A stretch of DNA of 7,244 bases from CAYTES01 sp964436935 (GTDB lineage Bacteria > Patescibacteriota > Gracilibacteria > UBA1369 > UBA12473): NCBI GenBank assembly GCA_964436935.1, contig CAYTES010000067.1, positions 1 through 7,244 of the forward strand, given 5' to 3'. Each line of letters opens with the position of its first letter. The stretch's first letter is position 1. This document shows, piece by piece, positions 6,514 through 7,244 of the stretch. The notes beneath the pieces are model-generated. The model made no database searches, was not told where the DNA came from, and worked only from the letters and a program-made list of their open reading frames with translations. The translations under genes were made by a program, and so were the position numbers.

Positions 6514-6541
6514 GTCGAGAAAATTTTAATAATATGAGTCT
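6514..6541. promoter_or_regulatory. 28-bp shared divergent promoter region
   Basis: Only 28 bases separate the start codons of the ferredoxin (-) and the MGMT-type gene (+). AT-rich -10-like hexamers lie in both directions: TAATAT (6530-6535) rightward; TATTAT (6529-6534) or TAAAAT (6523-6528) leftward. Any -35 must lie inside the opposite gene. Start sites predicted from these hexamers fall at or within about ten bases of each ATG, implying leaderless or nearly leaderless mRNAs. No Shine-Dalgarno is present on either side. Confidence 0.4.
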
Positions 6542-6838
6542 ATGAAAAGTAGTCCCATTATACTGGAAAGCATTCCAACCCCCAATTCAAAGTTCGCGGA
6601 CAAGGTATGGGAAGTGGTCGCGCAAATCCACAAAGGAGAAACCCTCACCTATAAACAGGTGGCTGAAAAAGCGGGACGACCAAGGGCGTTTCGCGCCGTG
6701 GGAAGCATTCTCAAGCACAACTACAATCCCAATATTCCTTGCCACCGCGTCATTCGTTCGGATGGAAAGTTGGGGGAGTACAATCGCGGCGTGGAGTTGA
6801 AGGAAAAACGCCTGAGAGAGGAAGGGGCAATTCTTTAG
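6542..6838 (+). CDS. MGMT-family protein: single-domain O6-alkylguanine-DNA alkyltransferase-like
   Basis: The 98-residue product is the C-terminal DNA-binding and active-site domain of O6-alkylguanine-DNA alkyltransferase (Ogt/MGMT), which removes alkyl groups from guanine O6 by transfer to its own cysteine. The active-site motif IPCHRV places the acceptor at Cys67. The TYKQVAEKAG segment supplies the conserved Tyr (Y37), and FRAVGSIL contains the arginine finger (R51) that flips out the base. GKLGEYNRG and LKEKRLREEG complete the domain. Full-length enzymes are about 165-180 residues with an N-terminal domain that is absent here. Short proteins of this size are often alkyltransferase-like proteins with Trp in place of the cysteine (PWHR), but here the cysteine is kept. 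It may therefore be a minimal repair enzyme or a lesion-recognition protein. The start at 6542 has no Shine-Dalgarno. Confidence 0.92.
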   Translation: MKSSPIILESIPTPNSKFADKVWEVVAQIHKGETLTYKQVAEKAGRPRAFRAVGSILKHNYNPNIPCHRVIRSDGKLGEYNRGVELKEKRLREEGAIL

Positions 6839-6854
6839 GAGTGCGACATCAATT

Positions 6855-7244
6855 CTACCGTTGCCGCATACGTTCCAAGATGGCATCGAGCACTATTTTT
6901 CCAAAATGGTGCTCCAGCTTGTGAATATCCTGGGAATCCGGATACTGGCCGTCTAGATTGATATTATATTGTTTAAAAGGTTGATCATGCGGTTCATTGT
7001 ACAAATGAATTTTAAGCCATGCCCCGCTTTGAACCAAATCCACTCGCTCATAAGGGAGATGGGTCAATCGATGCTGATCCAAAGCAGGAGAACCTGATAA
7101 TCGGTGCGGCCACAAGTTCAGGGGTTTGGAGTTCTGGAAATCCAAGCGAAGCGTGTTGGTACGAGTATTGTGTTCAATGCTTTGAATTCCAGATGGTTCC
7201 TCACCCTTGAAAACACGTCTTTGATTCCCTGTTTTATTTGGTGA
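6855..7244 (-). CDS. C-terminal part of an unrecognised protein (partial, runs off the window)
   Basis: On the minus strand a frame ending in TAG at 6855-6857 stays open through the right edge, giving at least 129 residues. A TTG at 7143-7145 could be read as a start, but I see no reason to use it: there are 33 further open codons upstream, and they continue in similar polar sequence (RVFKGEEPSGIQSIEHNTR). The visible part is polar and His-rich, with strand-like YERVDLVQSGAWLKIHLYNE and a C-terminal helix HHFGKIVLDAILERMRQR. It has no membrane segment and no motif I can assign. The stop lies 16 bases from the end of the convergent MGMT-type gene, with no hairpin terminator between them. The N-terminus and full length lie outside the window. 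Confidence 0.62.
   Translation of the reverse strand, partial: SPNKTGNQRRVFKGEEPSGIQSIEHNTRTNTLRLDFQNSKPLNLWPHRLSGSPALDQHRLTHLPYERVDLVQSGAWLKIHLYNEPHDQPFKQYNINLDGQYPDSQDIHKLEHHFGKIVLDAILERMRQR

Overview
The window is bacterial and reads in the standard genetic code. It holds seven protein-coding genes and no RNA genes, CRISPR arrays, insertion sequences or transposases that I can see. The organism cannot be named from the sequence. Several traits would fit a Patescibacteria/CPR-type genome: mostly AT-rich leaders without Shine-Dalgarno sites, a one-domain O6-alkylguanine transferase, a stand-alone small [2Fe-2S] ferredoxin, and a block of large proteins I cannot assign. This is inference only. 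A TGA stop ends the ferredoxin at its expected length, which argues against the TGA=Gly code of Gracilibacteria.

Layout. (1) 8-1482, + strand, GC around 50%: a family 2 glycosyltransferase followed after 29 bases by a lipoprotein with a clean LAGC lipobox. These suggest cell-envelope work. (2) 1483-1640: an intergenic region with a small hairpin, four related GGG-N3-ATTT decamers and a perfect extended -10 (TGGTATAAT), probably the promoter of the next block. (3) 1641-6232, + strand, visibly more AT-rich: three consecutive genes for soluble, charged, largely helical proteins of 1020, 346 and about 111 residues. I recognise none of them. They look like one transcription unit and are the most novel part of the window. 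Weak shared motifs (a YW-x4-QP segment between the first two, KPW motifs between the first and third) hint that the products work together, but no function can be read from sequence.

(4) 6235-6513, - strand: a plant/adrenodoxin-type [2Fe-2S] ferredoxin, converging on the third cassette gene with a 2-base gap. (5) 6542-6838, + strand: an MGMT-type protein reduced to its DNA-binding/active-site domain with an intact PCHRV motif. It diverges from the ferredoxin across only 28 bases, so the two must share a compact promoter region. (6) 6855-7244, - strand: the C-terminal part of an unrecognised gene whose frame stays open to the window edge.

The flanking genes are ordinary envelope, redox and repair functions without an obvious shared pathway. 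The central cassette is the system worth pursuing.
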